From contig CBDEWC010000039.1 in assembly GCA_965243695.1 (NCBI GenBank), positions 434,001 through 498,000 of the forward strand: a stretch of 64,000 nt of DNA. Reading direction: 5' to 3'. The DNA comes from JAKVCB01 sp965243695. Its GTDB lineage: Bacteria > Planctomycetota > Planctomycetia > Pirellulales > Lacipirellulaceae. Made by a program: the position numbers and the translations under genes. The notes under the pieces are model-generated. The model was not told the origin of the DNA. It did no database searches and saw nothing but the letters and a program-made list of their open reading frames with translations. The first letter of the stretch is position 1. Each line of letters begins with the position of its first letter. Below are positions 53,460 to 62,849 of the stretch, piece after piece.

Positions 53460-54563
53460 TCAGTCAGCAGAAAAGGCGTAGATACACCTCTGATGGTACG
53501 TGTCGCCCGGCTTCAAGATGACACTGGGGAAATCGGGCTGATTCACCGAATCGGGAAAATGCTGGGTTTCGAGGCAGCACCCGCTGCGGTGGAGGTAGGT
53601 TTTGCCCTGCTTCCCTTCCTGCCCGAACAGGAAGTTACCGCCGTAGAACTGGACTCCAGGTTGGGTCGTCCAGACGGTCAGGGTTCTCCCCGAGGACGGA
53701 TCTTTTAACACAGCTGCCACACTCAGTTCACCCAGCTTGGATTTCTTGAGTACATAGTTGTGGTCGTAGCCGGTCGTGGATGTGTTGTCCAGTTCTGCAA
53801 CGTGCAGGCCGATCGGTGTCGGTTGGCGAAAATCGAGCGGAGTTCCTTCAACCGGGGCAATCTCCCCGGTGGGAATGAGCGTGGCGTCAACTGGTGTGTA
53901 GTTGTTTGCGTTGATGGTAAGAAGGTGGTCGTGAATGGTAGGTGCCCCGGCACCGGCGAGATTGAAGTACGCGTGGTTTGTCAAATTAACGGGCGATTTT
54001 TCGTCGGTCGTAGCTTCATAATCGATCTGGATTTCATGGTCATCGGTGAGCGTGTAAGTTACGGTAATGTCGAGATTGCCGGGATAATGTTCTTCGCCAG
54101 CCGGGCTATGGTAGGTGAACTTCACACCCCGATCGTCGGCATTTTCAAACGCAGTGGCATTCCAAAGGACCTTGTCGAGGCTATGCGTGCTCCCTCCGTG
54201 GAGATGATTGGGACCATTGTTCATTGCAAGCTGGTACTCTTTCCCGTCCAAAGAAAACTGGCCTTTGGCAATACGGTTGGCACAGCGGCCAGTTGTGGAC
54301 CCGAAATGCTGATGTTTTTTCGACTCGTAGTCAGCCACCTTGTCGAAACCAAACACGACGTCTGCCAATTGGCCGTCTCGATCGGGGGCCTCAATGCCAA
54401 TCAACGTTGCTCCGCGCGTCATGACTTTTAGGACCATTCCCGCAGGGTTGCGAACGGTGTAAACGTCAACCATTTCTCCGGAACTGGTTTTACCAAACTT
54501 TTTTTTCATCACTTTTTCACTGACGGAAAATTGAGAAAACAACAGGGCGAGCAAGATCAACAA
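53460..54563 (-). CDS. galM: Aldose 1-epimerase (mutarotase)
   Basis: A galactose-mutarotase-family enzyme of up to 367 residues that interconverts alpha and beta anomers of aldoses. Signatures: VVFGFDKVADYE, HFGSTTGRCANRIAKGQF, NHLHGG, the catalytic His197 in PVNLTNHAYFNLAG and the catalytic base Glu332 in CCLETQHFPDS. The start is uncertain: the frame begins at a TTG (54563) inside a hydrophobic stretch (LILLALLFSQFSVS) that looks like a signal peptide whose true start could lie slightly upstream; a cytosolic start at ATG 54509 (MKKKFGKTSSG) is also possible. It stands alone between the SDR and peptidase genes. Confidence 0.92.
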   Translation of the reverse strand: MLILLALLFSQFSVSEKVMKKKFGKTSSGEMVDVYTVRNPAGMVLKVMTRGATLIGIEAPDRDGQLADVVFGFDKVADYESKKHQHFGSTTGRCANRIAKGQFSLDGKEYQLAMNNGPNHLHGGSTHSLDKVLWNATAFENADDRGVKFTYHSPAGEEHYPGNLDITVTYTLTDDHEIQIDYEATTDEKSPVNLTNHAYFNLAGAGAPTIHDHLLTINANNYTPVDATLIPTGEIAPVEGTPLDFRQPTPIGLHVAELDNTSTTGYDHNYVLKKSKLGELSVAAVLKDPSSGRTLTVWTTQPGVQFYGGNFLFGQEGKQGKTYLHRSGCCLETQHFPDSVNQPDFPSVILKPGDTYHQRCIYAFSAD

Positions 54564-54813
54564 GCATGGTTTGGGATTATGGTTTCTCCCATTCCGGCAA
54601 TTCGGTATTGTTGCAGGTATTTGCTCCAGGGGGATTGGTCTTTTTGCCAGGCGAAGATGCCCCTTCTCTAGGCCGTCAGTTTATCACATGGCTCTGTAAA
54701 GCGGTGAGTTAAAATGGAGCAGACATTCGACGGTCGCTCCCCAGATTGTCACCGAGAGCGAGCCGTCCCTTTTCGAACCGGTGGGAGGCCCGTGAACGGA
54801 TCGCAAGCGATAT

Positions 54814-55995
54814 TCAAGCTCCCCAGAAACTGGCTGGTTGGCGCATCAACGCCTGGTAAACGTGGATCCCTTGTTCGAACTGGTCCAGGTCAAGATGTTC
54901 ATCCGCACGATGTGCCTGGGCAATGTCTCCGGGGCCCAGTACGACCGCAGGTAGGCCACCGGCGGTATGGTTACTGGCGTTGGTTCCATACTTGACGCCG
55001 ACCGGCTCAACGGAGAATCCCAGGTTGGTCAGGACCTGCCCTACGCGATCAGCCAAAGGACGATTGTTATCGGGCGATAAGGGCGGATCGACCCTGACCT
55101 CAACGTGCTCCACATCAAGTTGGGGGTCACTTTCACAGAGTGGTTGTAGCACAGCTTTGACAGCCGGCAGGACGGGCGCGGCGTCTTCTCCCGGCACCAG
55201 TCTGCGATCGACCAAGACCGCGCAAGATTCTGGAATCACGTTGATTTGGGAGCCTCCCTGAATGACATTGATGCTGCACTGCGCTTTGCCAACCAAAGGA
55301 TGGGTTGTGGTGACCGTGGGGATGTAGTCGCGTTCGATAGTCGTGATGACACGCGCCATGGCGCTGATGGCCGAGCGACCCTGGCTGGGATCTGAAGAGT
55401 GTGCCGCCTGACCGTTGGTGCGAATCGTCCAGCGGACATACCCGTTGTGTGCGATGACCAGTTGTAGTTGAGTCGGTTCACCAACGACCACACCGACTGG
55501 CTTCCAGGGGAGCTGGCTTAGCTGCTTTTGGGCAAATGCGTTTACACCGGTCTTGGCAACCTCTTCTTCGATGCTGAACAGGATGGCAATGTTTGTGGAA
55601 AGTTGTTCGCTTTGTACTGCGTTTCGCAGGGCCCACAGCATCGCTGCGCCAGTCCCCTTGGTATCGCACGATCCTCGGCCCCAGATTTTTCCGTCTTTGA
55701 CCAGCCCTGCAAAAGGGGGAACCGTCATCCCCTCGACACCGACAGTATCCATGTGGCTGTCGAAAAGGAGCCACGGAGCCTGGGCGTTGACCTCGTGGGA
55801 GACGAGCAGATTGTAAGCGTCACCGGTCACCGCCAGGCGATCTGTTTTGAAGCCCCACGCTTGCGCGACCTGTTCCAGGTATTGGGCAAGCTGGCCCTCG
55901 ACAAAGAGGGTACCTTCGGCCAGGCGGTTGACCGTGTTAAATCCGATCATCCGCTGCAACAGTTGCACGCTATCGGCAGGAATGATAAGTGACAT
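54814..55995 (-). CDS. M20-family metallopeptidase (ArgE/DapE/ACY1 type)
   Basis: A 393-residue amidohydrolase, the usual length. Zinc-site motifs are visible: LLFDSHMDTVG near residue 77 (His and Asp), WGRGSCDTKGTGAAM near 110 (bridging Asp), SIEEEVAKTG near 145 (Glu pair) and a late HRADEHLDLDQFE. The dimerisation domain contains RWTIRTNGQAAHSSDPSQGRSAI. Family members remove acyl groups from amino acids (acetylornithine, succinyl-diaminopimelate, N-acyl amino acids) or cleave peptides; the ArgE/DapE-like pattern does not settle which. No biosynthetic neighbours support an arginine or lysine role. Confidence 0.9.
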   Translation of the reverse strand: MSLIIPADSVQLLQRMIGFNTVNRLAEGTLFVEGQLAQYLEQVAQAWGFKTDRLAVTGDAYNLLVSHEVNAQAPWLLFDSHMDTVGVEGMTVPPFAGLVKDGKIWGRGSCDTKGTGAAMLWALRNAVQSEQLSTNIAILFSIEEEVAKTGVNAFAQKQLSQLPWKPVGVVVGEPTQLQLVIAHNGYVRWTIRTNGQAAHSSDPSQGRSAISAMARVITTIERDYIPTVTTTHPLVGKAQCSINVIQGGSQINVIPESCAVLVDRRLVPGEDAAPVLPAVKAVLQPLCESDPQLDVEHVEVRVDPPLSPDNNRPLADRVGQVLTNLGFSVEPVGVKYGTNASNHTAGGLPAVVLGPGDIAQAHRADEHLDLDQFEQGIHVYQALMRQPASFWGA

Positions 55996-56257
55996 GGAAA
56001 ACAGGAACCCTCCACAGGCAAGAAAAAATAGGTTGCGTCGGCACGGGTGTCAGGAACTAGAGGCCTACGACACTTTATTTTTTTGCTTCCTTGCAGGAAA
56101 CACACTGGGATCATACTGCAATGACAGGAGAGTTGTCAGGCTGATTCTTGGCTCAACGCGAAACGGGTTGACGTAAAGCGGCCAGTGGCAAGCCCCGTGC
56201 GCGGTTGTCCTGGTCACGGAAGGCTTTGCGCTGCAGAGTCGAAACAAGGGGAGCCGG

Positions 56258-57796
56258 TTATTCCTCAGGGAAGTTGGCCTCGACCGCATCGCGTTGGTAG
56301 ATCGGCATATGGCGGTAGTAGACTTCAAGCGTCATGCAGCACATGGCCGTGTTGTAAAGCCGGCCACCCGCTTCGCCATGGCCTCCGCTCAGGAACCAAC
56401 TTCCTTTTTCGTGGCCTTCTTTTGCTTGGGCGTTGACGAGAAAGTCGCGAAGTTGGGTATTCCAGGTTTCCCACAGTTCCCCTTCACCGCCCGTGTACTG
56501 AAAGAGGAGTTGGGCAGCATAGTAGTTGAAGTAGGCGTTGTCAGTCGCGGGTCCAATTGCAGCGATACGTTTTACTCCTTCGATGAGTTGTTCGTTGTCA
56601 CGTTTCCAACCCAGGTACATGCGACACAGGAGTCCGATGGCGCTAGTGGCATTTCCATAACTAGAAGCACCGGCCGTATAGCCGTAGCCAATACCACCTT
56701 CGACCTGAACAGAATCAAGAAATGCAGAAGCACCGCGGACCGTAGAGGCGGGAACCATGAGATAGCTCATGTGACCGCTTTTGAGGGCCATGATTTGCCA
56801 ACCCACGACCGAGGTATCGCCCGGTTGTTTGGGGTTATACCGCCATCCACCGCCGACAGGATCTTGGGCAAAGGTAATGAAGTTCAGCGCTAACTGTGCA
56901 GGACCTTGCAGCCTGGAAGCGTTCGTCATGCCGTACGCCTCGCACAAGGTAATCGCAGCGAGTCCGTGGGAATACATTTGCCCGCTATCGGTGAACGAGC
57001 CGCCATTCTTGTTGGCTTTCATTTGTTGCACGAGGGCAGTCAACCCTTGTCTCACAACCGCCTGGTAGTCTCCGACCATGTGGGTATTACCGGCGCCCAG
57101 AAACGGCAGCAAGGCCATTGCGGTACCGCCGGCGATGGCATCGCTGCGCGTGCCCTTATCGGCACACCGCCCTTGGCAGCGGAATTGGGTGTGATCGAAG
57201 CTCCACGATCCATCAGGATTCTGGTGTTCGGCGATCCATGCCAGGGCCAGTCCCACAGCAGTTTCGCTCGCGGCATTACCTCCCCCTTTGCGAACCATCA
57301 CGGCGCGTGCCATGTGACCACGACCGGAGAGACCACTCCCGCCGCCACCAAGCGCGTTTGCCACCGTCAACAGAGGTGCAATATCGCTGCCAATATCCAT
57401 GACGGCAATTTCAGCAGCCGGGGCAGATTCGAGGTCGTTGGTAACAGCAAAGCTGACATTCTCTTCGATCAAAGTGGTTTCCGGCTGCTCTTCGTATTCC
57501 ACGATTTCTTCTTCGAGTTCGACCGGGTCGGTTTCGAACTCAATATTCTCTTCCAATTGCTCCTGAATATCTGAGGGAGAAACATTCAGATCCGCGGTGA
57601 CCAGAGCCGGGAGTTCAGGGAGCAACCACAGGCCAAGTATCACCAAGAGCACCACATGCGTGACCAGGCTGGCCAGCCAACTCGGGCTGTTGCGCATCAA
57701 CGATTGGTAGAGGGGGAGCGATTCGCGCTCCTTACCCCCACTTGAGGTGTGCTGGCGTTCGGTTTTATCGTTATTTGTTTTGTTTGCGCGTTTCAT
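56258..57796 (-). CDS. Membrane-anchored prenyltransferase-like alpha/alpha-toroid protein
   Basis: A 512-residue protein. Residues about 35-65 form a single transmembrane anchor (SWLASLVTHVVLLVILGLWLLPELP), followed by a very acidic linker (LEEEIVEYEEQPE) and a glycine-rich stretch (ALGGGGSGLSGRGH). From about residue 175 there are repeats of the squalene-cyclase/prenyltransferase toroid type: ALAWIAEHQNPDGSWSFDH, AITLCEAYG, FAQDPVGGGWRYNPKQPGDTSVVGWQIMAL and LYNTAMCCMTLEVYYRHMP. The anchor with acidic linker resembles the N-terminus of TonB-like proteins. The DxDD cyclase motif was not seen, so enzyme activity is doubtful; a structural or recognition role is possible. This type recurs in planctomycetes. 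Confidence 0.82.
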   Translation of the reverse strand: MKRANKTNNDKTERQHTSSGGKERESLPLYQSLMRNSPSWLASLVTHVVLLVILGLWLLPELPALVTADLNVSPSDIQEQLEENIEFETDPVELEEEIVEYEEQPETTLIEENVSFAVTNDLESAPAAEIAVMDIGSDIAPLLTVANALGGGGSGLSGRGHMARAVMVRKGGGNAASETAVGLALAWIAEHQNPDGSWSFDHTQFRCQGRCADKGTRSDAIAGGTAMALLPFLGAGNTHMVGDYQAVVRQGLTALVQQMKANKNGGSFTDSGQMYSHGLAAITLCEAYGMTNASRLQGPAQLALNFITFAQDPVGGGWRYNPKQPGDTSVVGWQIMALKSGHMSYLMVPASTVRGASAFLDSVQVEGGIGYGYTAGASSYGNATSAIGLLCRMYLGWKRDNEQLIEGVKRIAAIGPATDNAYFNYYAAQLLFQYTGGEGELWETWNTQLRDFLVNAQAKEGHEKGSWFLSGGHGEAGGRLYNTAMCCMTLEVYYRHMPIYQRDAVEANFPEE

Positions 57797-58137
57797 AACA
57801 GACAGGTGCTTTCTTCACCCGTAAAAGACATCTTTTCTAAGCGGAGCGGATTTTCCAGGCGGAGTGGAGGTCGACTAACGAACCACCAAAGGCTGGAGCC
57901 ACTTCCAAATAAACCCTCTCTCCTATTACCTCTATTCTACCACTCAGGTTTCTCTGTTCCCACCACTTTCGTTTTCACTTTTGGAAAACCGGTTCCTGCT
58001 GCGGGGATGATCGACAAGTCATCCTTGGGGAAGTAAAAGGAATCCTGGGAGAACGGGAAGGATCCACCACTTTTCCTTGGGGGGAAGCCGTTGATGGTTT
58101 GTAAGCGTTCAACTACCGTTCAGAGCGAGACATACGT
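57797..58137. other. Intergenic region with tandem repeat at its left-gene end
   Basis: This lies upstream of the toroid-protein gene and downstream of the Gfo/Idh/MocA gene. It holds the 18-bp tandem duplication at 58117-58150 and a weak 18-bp-spaced repeat (GCGGAGCGGA / GCGGAGTGGA at 57841 and 57859). No gene was recognised. Confidence 0.5.
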
Positions 58138-58150
58138 TCAGAGCGAGACA
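58117..58150. repeat. 18-bp tandem duplication across a stop codon
   Basis: CGTTCAGAGCGAGACA occurs at 58117 and again 18 bp later at 58135. The second copy holds the last codons and TGA stop of the Gfo/Idh/MocA gene on the minus strand, so the duplication has copied the gene end, stop included, into the 3' spacer. Confidence 0.9.
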
Positions 58151-59199
58151 GGCTGACCGCTTCCTGCCGATTCGTAGACCGCTCGGATAATGGCCAGCGC
58201 TTTGCAAGCCTCGGCGCCGTCAATCAACAGTGGGCCATCGGTCGCAACGGTTTCCAGGAAATTGGCAATATTCCGCGTGTGGTTGGCATAGTCGATCGCC
58301 ATGGGGTCGGCAGCGCCACCCTCCGCTGCGGCACCACTGAATTGCGAGCGAATTTGTTCATCTTCGGGAAGCTCATTGCGAAATTTCCAGGTGACCATCT
58401 GGTCTTCGTGCACTTCGGCGGTGCCGTCGCGGCCGGCGATGTGGATTCGTAGCGACGTGCCCGGCCACATTGAGGTAGCCCCCAGAATATTACCCAGTGC
58501 CCCGTTTTCAAACTGGAGGAGACCAACAGCCGTATCTTCTACCTCGATCAGGTCGGTGGCGTGACCCCGTTGTGCCGTTAGCCCAAAAACTTTTGAGGTT
58601 TTCCCGGCACCGGCTGCTGCGGCAATCCATTGGATTGCGTCAATCGCATGGATTGACTGATTCATCAGGGCCCCACCCCCGTCGAGGGCAACGGTTCCCT
58701 GCCATCGGTCGGGGGAATAATAGGTGTCCTCGCGCCACCAGGGGACATAGGCCACCGCAACCGCGAGCGGGCCAAATCGACCGGCCCGGGCTGCGTCGTA
58801 AATGGCCCGGACGACCGGGTTGAAGCGTTGCGGGAAAATGCCGCCCAGGTGGATGCCGCCATCGCCCGCCGCGGTGATCATCTGCCTGGCACGTTCGATG
58901 GTAATTTCGAGCGGTTTTTCACAGAGGACGTGGATTCCCCGCTTCGCGGCGGCTGCGGCCGGTTCCAGATGGGCGCCACTGGGTGTGCAGATGGTGACAA
59001 CGTCCGGCTTTTCCTGTTCGAGTAGTTCTTCACAGGTTGGGTAAAACTTGCAGGAGAATTTTTTGGCGAATTCAAGTCCTTTGGACTCCGTGCGACAACA
59101 ACCACCAACAAGTTCGGCTCCATCGATATCGGCAATGGCACGGGCATGCATTTCGGCAATCGCACCAATTCCAACGATGCCAATACGGAAGGTTTTCAT
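58138..59199 (-). CDS. Gfo/Idh/MocA-family oxidoreductase
   Basis: The frame is open from 59331, but ATG 59199 (MKTFRIGIVGIGAIAEMHARAI) starts the Rossmann fold directly; 353 residues, cytosolic. The dinucleotide motif is GIVGIGAIAEMH, the family lysine is in LCEKPLEIT near residue 100, and the C-terminal domain shows GGIFPQRFNPVVRAIYDAA and GGGALMNQSIHAIDAIQWI with the conserved His. These enzymes oxidise or reduce sugars and cyclitols with NAD(P). It follows a second such gene by 74 bp on the same strand in the carbohydrate cluster. Confidence 0.92.
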   Translation of the reverse strand: MKTFRIGIVGIGAIAEMHARAIADIDGAELVGGCCRTESKGLEFAKKFSCKFYPTCEELLEQEKPDVVTICTPSGAHLEPAAAAAKRGIHVLCEKPLEITIERARQMITAAGDGGIHLGGIFPQRFNPVVRAIYDAARAGRFGPLAVAVAYVPWWREDTYYSPDRWQGTVALDGGGALMNQSIHAIDAIQWIAAAAGAGKTSKVFGLTAQRGHATDLIEVEDTAVGLLQFENGALGNILGATSMWPGTSLRIHIAGRDGTAEVHEDQMVTWKFRNELPEDEQIRSQFSGAAAEGGAADPMAIDYANHTRNIANFLETVATDGPLLIDGAEACKALAIIRAVYESAGSGQPVSL

Positions 59200-59273
59200 G
59201 ATCGAACAACCAAAGGGGGTGAGGGATGTGTGCAGAGCTTTTTGTCTGGGATCTTCAGGACCTGCGACAAGCC

Positions 59274-60323
59274 TTAGTGGCGAATGGTGACGCGCCGGTT
59301 CTTTTCCATGCTTTCGGTCTGTTTCTGGCACAAAACGATGGCGTCTCGTGCAAGTGCGGCATCGAGAACTTTAGAGGCCTGCCCTGTTTTTATCGACTTT
59401 GCAACTTCGCGAATTTCTGCCTGGAACGATTCCAGCGGATCGCCACCGGCCAGTTTGGGTTCGAGCGCCTTGCCACGGTTGTTGAGCAACGTTGGAGGGC
59501 ACGTGTATTTCCCTTCACCCCCGATCACGGCAAAGTTGAACATGAGCGTGGCCTGCTCCAGGTGAATTTCGAAACCATGTTCGAAGGCCCGTCCCTGCTG
59601 GAGGATGGTTCCGCCCGTTGTTTCAACCAGCAAATTGCGGTCTTTAAATTCCAAAAACGAGTGCCAGAACTCGGCAAGGTTATGACGCATGCGGCCCCGC
59701 GTAGTAACGGCGGTAGGCTCGCCGCAGGCAAGTCGTAGGAAATGGGTATCGTGCACGTGCAAGTCGAGCATCGGCCCGCCTACATGTTTGGCGGACCAAT
59801 AGTTCTTGAGCCAACTTGGGTCAGAAATCACCCGCCGAAAACTGCCTCCCTTGAGTTTTCCATACTTGCCACTCTGGATGGCCTTGAGGGCCCACTTGTA
59901 TTCGGGAAAGAAGGGGAGCACGTGACCGACCAGGATCATGCGGTCAGCACGCTGGGCGGCTCGAATCATCTTCTGGCAGTCGGCGGCGGTGAGCGCAAGT
60001 GGTTTTTCGCAAAAGACGTGCTTGCCAGCTTTGAGCGCCTTGAGGGCGACGTCCGTGTGCAGCGCCGGGGGCAGCGTGATGTCGACCATGTCGATGTTGG
60101 GGTCGTCGAGCATCTGGTCGATGTTTTTAGATGTCTTGATTCCGGCAAGGTCGACCTGTTCTCCGGGAGGGCCAAAATTACCTTGAATCGATCGCCAATC
60201 ACCGGCTCGTTTCTTGGGATTTTGTGAGGCAATGGCGGTGACCCGAATGCCAGGTACTTTTTGGTATGCGAGCCAGTGGATCCAGCCCATAAATCCGATG
60301 CCTGCCAGGCCTACATTGATCAT
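59274..60323 (-). CDS. Gfo/Idh/MocA-family oxidoreductase
   Basis: A 349-residue cytosolic enzyme. The start MINVGLAGIGFMGWIHWLAYQ gives the nucleotide-binding loop; the conserved lysine is in FCEKPLALTAADC near residue 107; GGPMLDLHVHDTHFLRLACG near 190 carries the active-site His and Asp region. It differs clearly from the neighbouring paralogue and from the Tat-exported one at 35725, so substrates probably differ. It lies between that paralogue and the MFS transporter gene on the same strand, consistent with a sugar or cyclitol oxidation pathway. Confidence 0.92.
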   Translation of the reverse strand: MINVGLAGIGFMGWIHWLAYQKVPGIRVTAIASQNPKKRAGDWRSIQGNFGPPGEQVDLAGIKTSKNIDQMLDDPNIDMVDITLPPALHTDVALKALKAGKHVFCEKPLALTAADCQKMIRAAQRADRMILVGHVLPFFPEYKWALKAIQSGKYGKLKGGSFRRVISDPSWLKNYWSAKHVGGPMLDLHVHDTHFLRLACGEPTAVTTRGRMRHNLAEFWHSFLEFKDRNLLVETTGGTILQQGRAFEHGFEIHLEQATLMFNFAVIGGEGKYTCPPTLLNNRGKALEPKLAGGDPLESFQAEIREVAKSIKTGQASKVLDAALARDAIVLCQKQTESMEKNRRVTIRH

Positions 60324-60421
60324 AATTTGGTCATCCCGATTTTACTGGAAACTCAATTGAGAAAAATACTCTGGTGACAATTAGAAAAGCACTCTTTTGC
60401 GTTGTTCAAATCGTGGCCGAT

Positions 60422-61759
60422 TTATTTTTCTGCCAGCGGATCGTCATCTCCAGTCGTTTTCATCTTGTCCCAGAATAGCAGGAAGAAGAGGATCGCAATG
60501 ACTGCCGACATATAGGTAGGCAGTAGCCAGAAGGTTTTCCACTGGGCCATTGTTTCGGACAGCAAAGTTGGGTCAACCTTTGGTTTGACTACGGAAAACA
60601 TATTCATCAATTGCTGAAAAAAAGTTCCTGTCTCTTCAGGCTGAATTGCTTGGATGGCATCGGTAAGGTCTTCATAACGGGTCACGGTTTTTGCTTGTTC
60701 GCCAAAAGCGATCCGGTAGCCAAAGTACATGCCGATCCCCTGCGTGAAAAAGACGAGCATTCCTTGCGCCTGACCACGTACGTCTTTTCCAGCGACGTGG
60801 TCGGTATACATGAACCCGGTGACGAAGAAAAAATCGTAGCAGATGCCGTGCAGAACGATTGACAAAAACAGCATCCAGACCACCTGGTCTTCAGCCCCAA
60901 ATGCAAACAAGGCATAGCGGACAACCCAGGCGAGCATGCCCACGAGGATCATGAATTTCACGCCGAGTCTCGCGAAGAAAAACGGAATTAAGAGCATGAA
61001 AATAATCTCGGACATTTGTCCAAGCGACATCGACGAGGCGGCAGCAACGAATCCGACATTCCCCAGGAATTGGGAGGTAAGACCATAGTAATAGGCAAGT
61101 GGGATGCAGATGAGTGTTGAGCAGATAATGAAAACAAGAAAAGGAATTCGAGTCAGAAGTTGGATCGCATCGAGCATGAAAATCGTACGGATATCGACTG
61201 GTTTGTTTTTGGCCGGCGGCGGTGTACGGGGAAGTGTGAAACAGTAAAGGCCCAGCAAGGCCGAACTGACAGCTGCAACTTTCAGTATGAGCAGGCTTGC
61301 CGACCAACCCATAAAGCCGATGGCCAGTCCTGCTGCGATCCAGCCGATCGTGCCCCAGACCCGAATCCTTGGAAAGTCGTTCTGGTCCAGGATGTGGGTG
61401 AAGGTAATCGTGTTGCTCAGGCCGAGAGACGGCATGTAGCAGACCATGTGACCGACAAACATCCAGATCATCATGTTGCCGTTGCCCTCAACCGCATATC
61501 CGTATGCCAACCACATAAAGATGGCCCCGAGCAGAAACAGGACACTCATGATGCGTTCGGAAGAGAAAAACCGATCGGCAAAAAGTCCGAGAAACAGCGG
61601 TGCAATGATTGCTGCAATCGGGGCACTTCCATAGGCTGCTCCGATATCAGCCCCGGAAAATTTGTGACTTCCAAGACAAAGGCCGAGGGTAACAAACCAG
61701 GCTCCCCAGACAAAAAACTGCAAAAACATCATCACCGAAAGACGGGTACGGATATACAT
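60422..61759 (-). CDS. MFS transporter, nucleoside:H+ symporter (NupG/XapB-like) type
   Basis: A 445-residue protein with about 12 transmembrane segments. The start MYIRTRLSVMMFLQFFVWGAWFVTLGLCLG and the segment FPRIRVWGTIGWIAAGLAIGF near residue 130 are diagnostic for the nucleoside:H+ symporter family, as is RYALFAFGAEDQ later. Planctomycetes use members of this family beside sugar-catabolic genes, so the substrate may be a sugar or cyclitol, not necessarily a nucleoside. A periplasmic or cytosolic loop of about 60 polar residues near 365-420 is longer than usual. It sits between the oxidoreductase and TIM-barrel genes. Confidence 0.88.
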   Translation of the reverse strand: MYIRTRLSVMMFLQFFVWGAWFVTLGLCLGSHKFSGADIGAAYGSAPIAAIIAPLFLGLFADRFFSSERIMSVLFLLGAIFMWLAYGYAVEGNGNMMIWMFVGHMVCYMPSLGLSNTITFTHILDQNDFPRIRVWGTIGWIAAGLAIGFMGWSASLLILKVAAVSSALLGLYCFTLPRTPPPAKNKPVDIRTIFMLDAIQLLTRIPFLVFIICSTLICIPLAYYYGLTSQFLGNVGFVAAASSMSLGQMSEIIFMLLIPFFFARLGVKFMILVGMLAWVVRYALFAFGAEDQVVWMLFLSIVLHGICYDFFFVTGFMYTDHVAGKDVRGQAQGMLVFFTQGIGMYFGYRIAFGEQAKTVTRYEDLTDAIQAIQPEETGTFFQQLMNMFSVVKPKVDPTLLSETMAQWKTFWLLPTYMSAVIAILFFLLFWDKMKTTGDDDPLAEK

Positions 61760-61899
61760 GCGATTAGTCGACCTGGGGTTTTTGGGAAGTGTAGGAGTGA
61801 GGTTGTTACGGTTTGATGATGGGTCACTATTGTTTTTGTCTCGGTTGCCTGTAACCCAACGGGCACTTCCGAATGGAGGATTGCCATCGTGGCTTGTGG

Positions 61900-62745
61900 T
61901 TACCCATTCAGTTCACTTTTCAAACGATCCAGCAGCGCAACCGCGCCGCCAATTTCGGCTTTCTGGCGTTCTGGCTCCTGGGCAATTTCACGTTCGATGG
62001 TCAGTGGCCCCGTATACCCAATTTCGTCGAGCGTCGTCAGGTAAGCTTTGAAATTGACGTCTCCTTCGCCCAGCGGGACTTCTTCACCCCAGGTCTCACC
62101 TGGCTGGTCCGACCAGGTACCATCCTTGCAGTGGATACTGCGAACGTAGGAACCAAGTTTTTTCAGGGCAGGCAATGGTTCGCCACAACCGTAAAGAATC
62201 ATGTTGGCCGGATCGAAATTGACAAACAGGTTAGGGCGGTCAACATCGCCTAAGAAGCGAAGCAGCACCTCAGCCGGTTCCTGGCCCGTTTCCAGGTTCA
62301 AGGTTTGATTGAGCCGGGCGCAGTGGTCACAGACGTCGCGGGTAACTTCGAGGATCTCGGCATAGGTGGGGTCGCTTGACTCGTGAGGCACGAAGCCAAT
62401 GTGGAGCCCAACCTGGTCCACGTCCATTTGGCGGGCAAAGTCAGCGATTTCCTTGAGTTCTTTGGTGCGGGCAGCACGAGTTTCGGCAGGAACCAGACCA
62501 ACGGTCGTCTTGACCGTTGGAATATCGGCATAGCTTTCACCCTCGAAGCCGCCAAACACACAAGTGATCGTGATCCCGTATTCCTGCAGTTGTGCCTTAA
62601 AAGCAGAAATTTTTTCCGGGGTTCTCGAGGTGGCATGAGGTGAATGGAGGTGGACGGTAGGCACCCCCAGTTCACGCACCACGTCAAGATGGACCCCCAG
62701 CCCGGCATCAATACTGGCAAAAACACCAATGGGCCACTTTTCCAT
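61900..62745 (-). CDS. Sugar phosphate isomerase/epimerase (TIM barrel)
   Basis: A 281-residue cytosolic xylose-isomerase-like barrel without signal peptide. Features: ELGVPTVHLHSPH near residue 25, QVGLHIGFVPHE near 110, LNLETGQEPAEVLLRFL near 145 (metal-binding Glu), LFVNFDPANMILYG near 170 (Asp), VRSIHCKDGTWSD near 195 (His) and GPLTIEREI near 255 (Glu). The ligand set Glu-Asp-His-Glu is complete, so it is probably an active Mn2+ or Mg2+ enzyme such as an inosose or ketose isomerase. It lies 104 bp downstream of the ROK kinase gene in the same direction. Confidence 0.9.
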   Translation of the reverse strand: MEKWPIGVFASIDAGLGVHLDVVRELGVPTVHLHSPHATSRTPEKISAFKAQLQEYGITITCVFGGFEGESYADIPTVKTTVGLVPAETRAARTKELKEIADFARQMDVDQVGLHIGFVPHESSDPTYAEILEVTRDVCDHCARLNQTLNLETGQEPAEVLLRFLGDVDRPNLFVNFDPANMILYGCGEPLPALKKLGSYVRSIHCKDGTWSDQPGETWGEEVPLGEGDVNFKAYLTTLDEIGYTGPLTIEREIAQEPERQKAEIGGAVALLDRLKSELNG

Positions 62746-62809
62746 GGCAGAATCTCCTTGGGTGCGATTGTGGAAGCAAGCCGTGCAACTTACCTGCCCC
62801 CAGCGGTTT

Positions 62810-62842
62810 GATCAAGATTCGTAGGGGGAGATCAAGATTCGT
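62810..62842. repeat. 20-bp-spaced tandem duplication after ROK gene
   Basis: GATCAAGATTCGT occurs at 62810 and again 20 bp later at 62830, ending eight bases before the ROK kinase stop codon region (stop 62850-62852) on its 3' side. Confidence 0.8.
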
Positions 62843-62849
62843 GAGCCAG

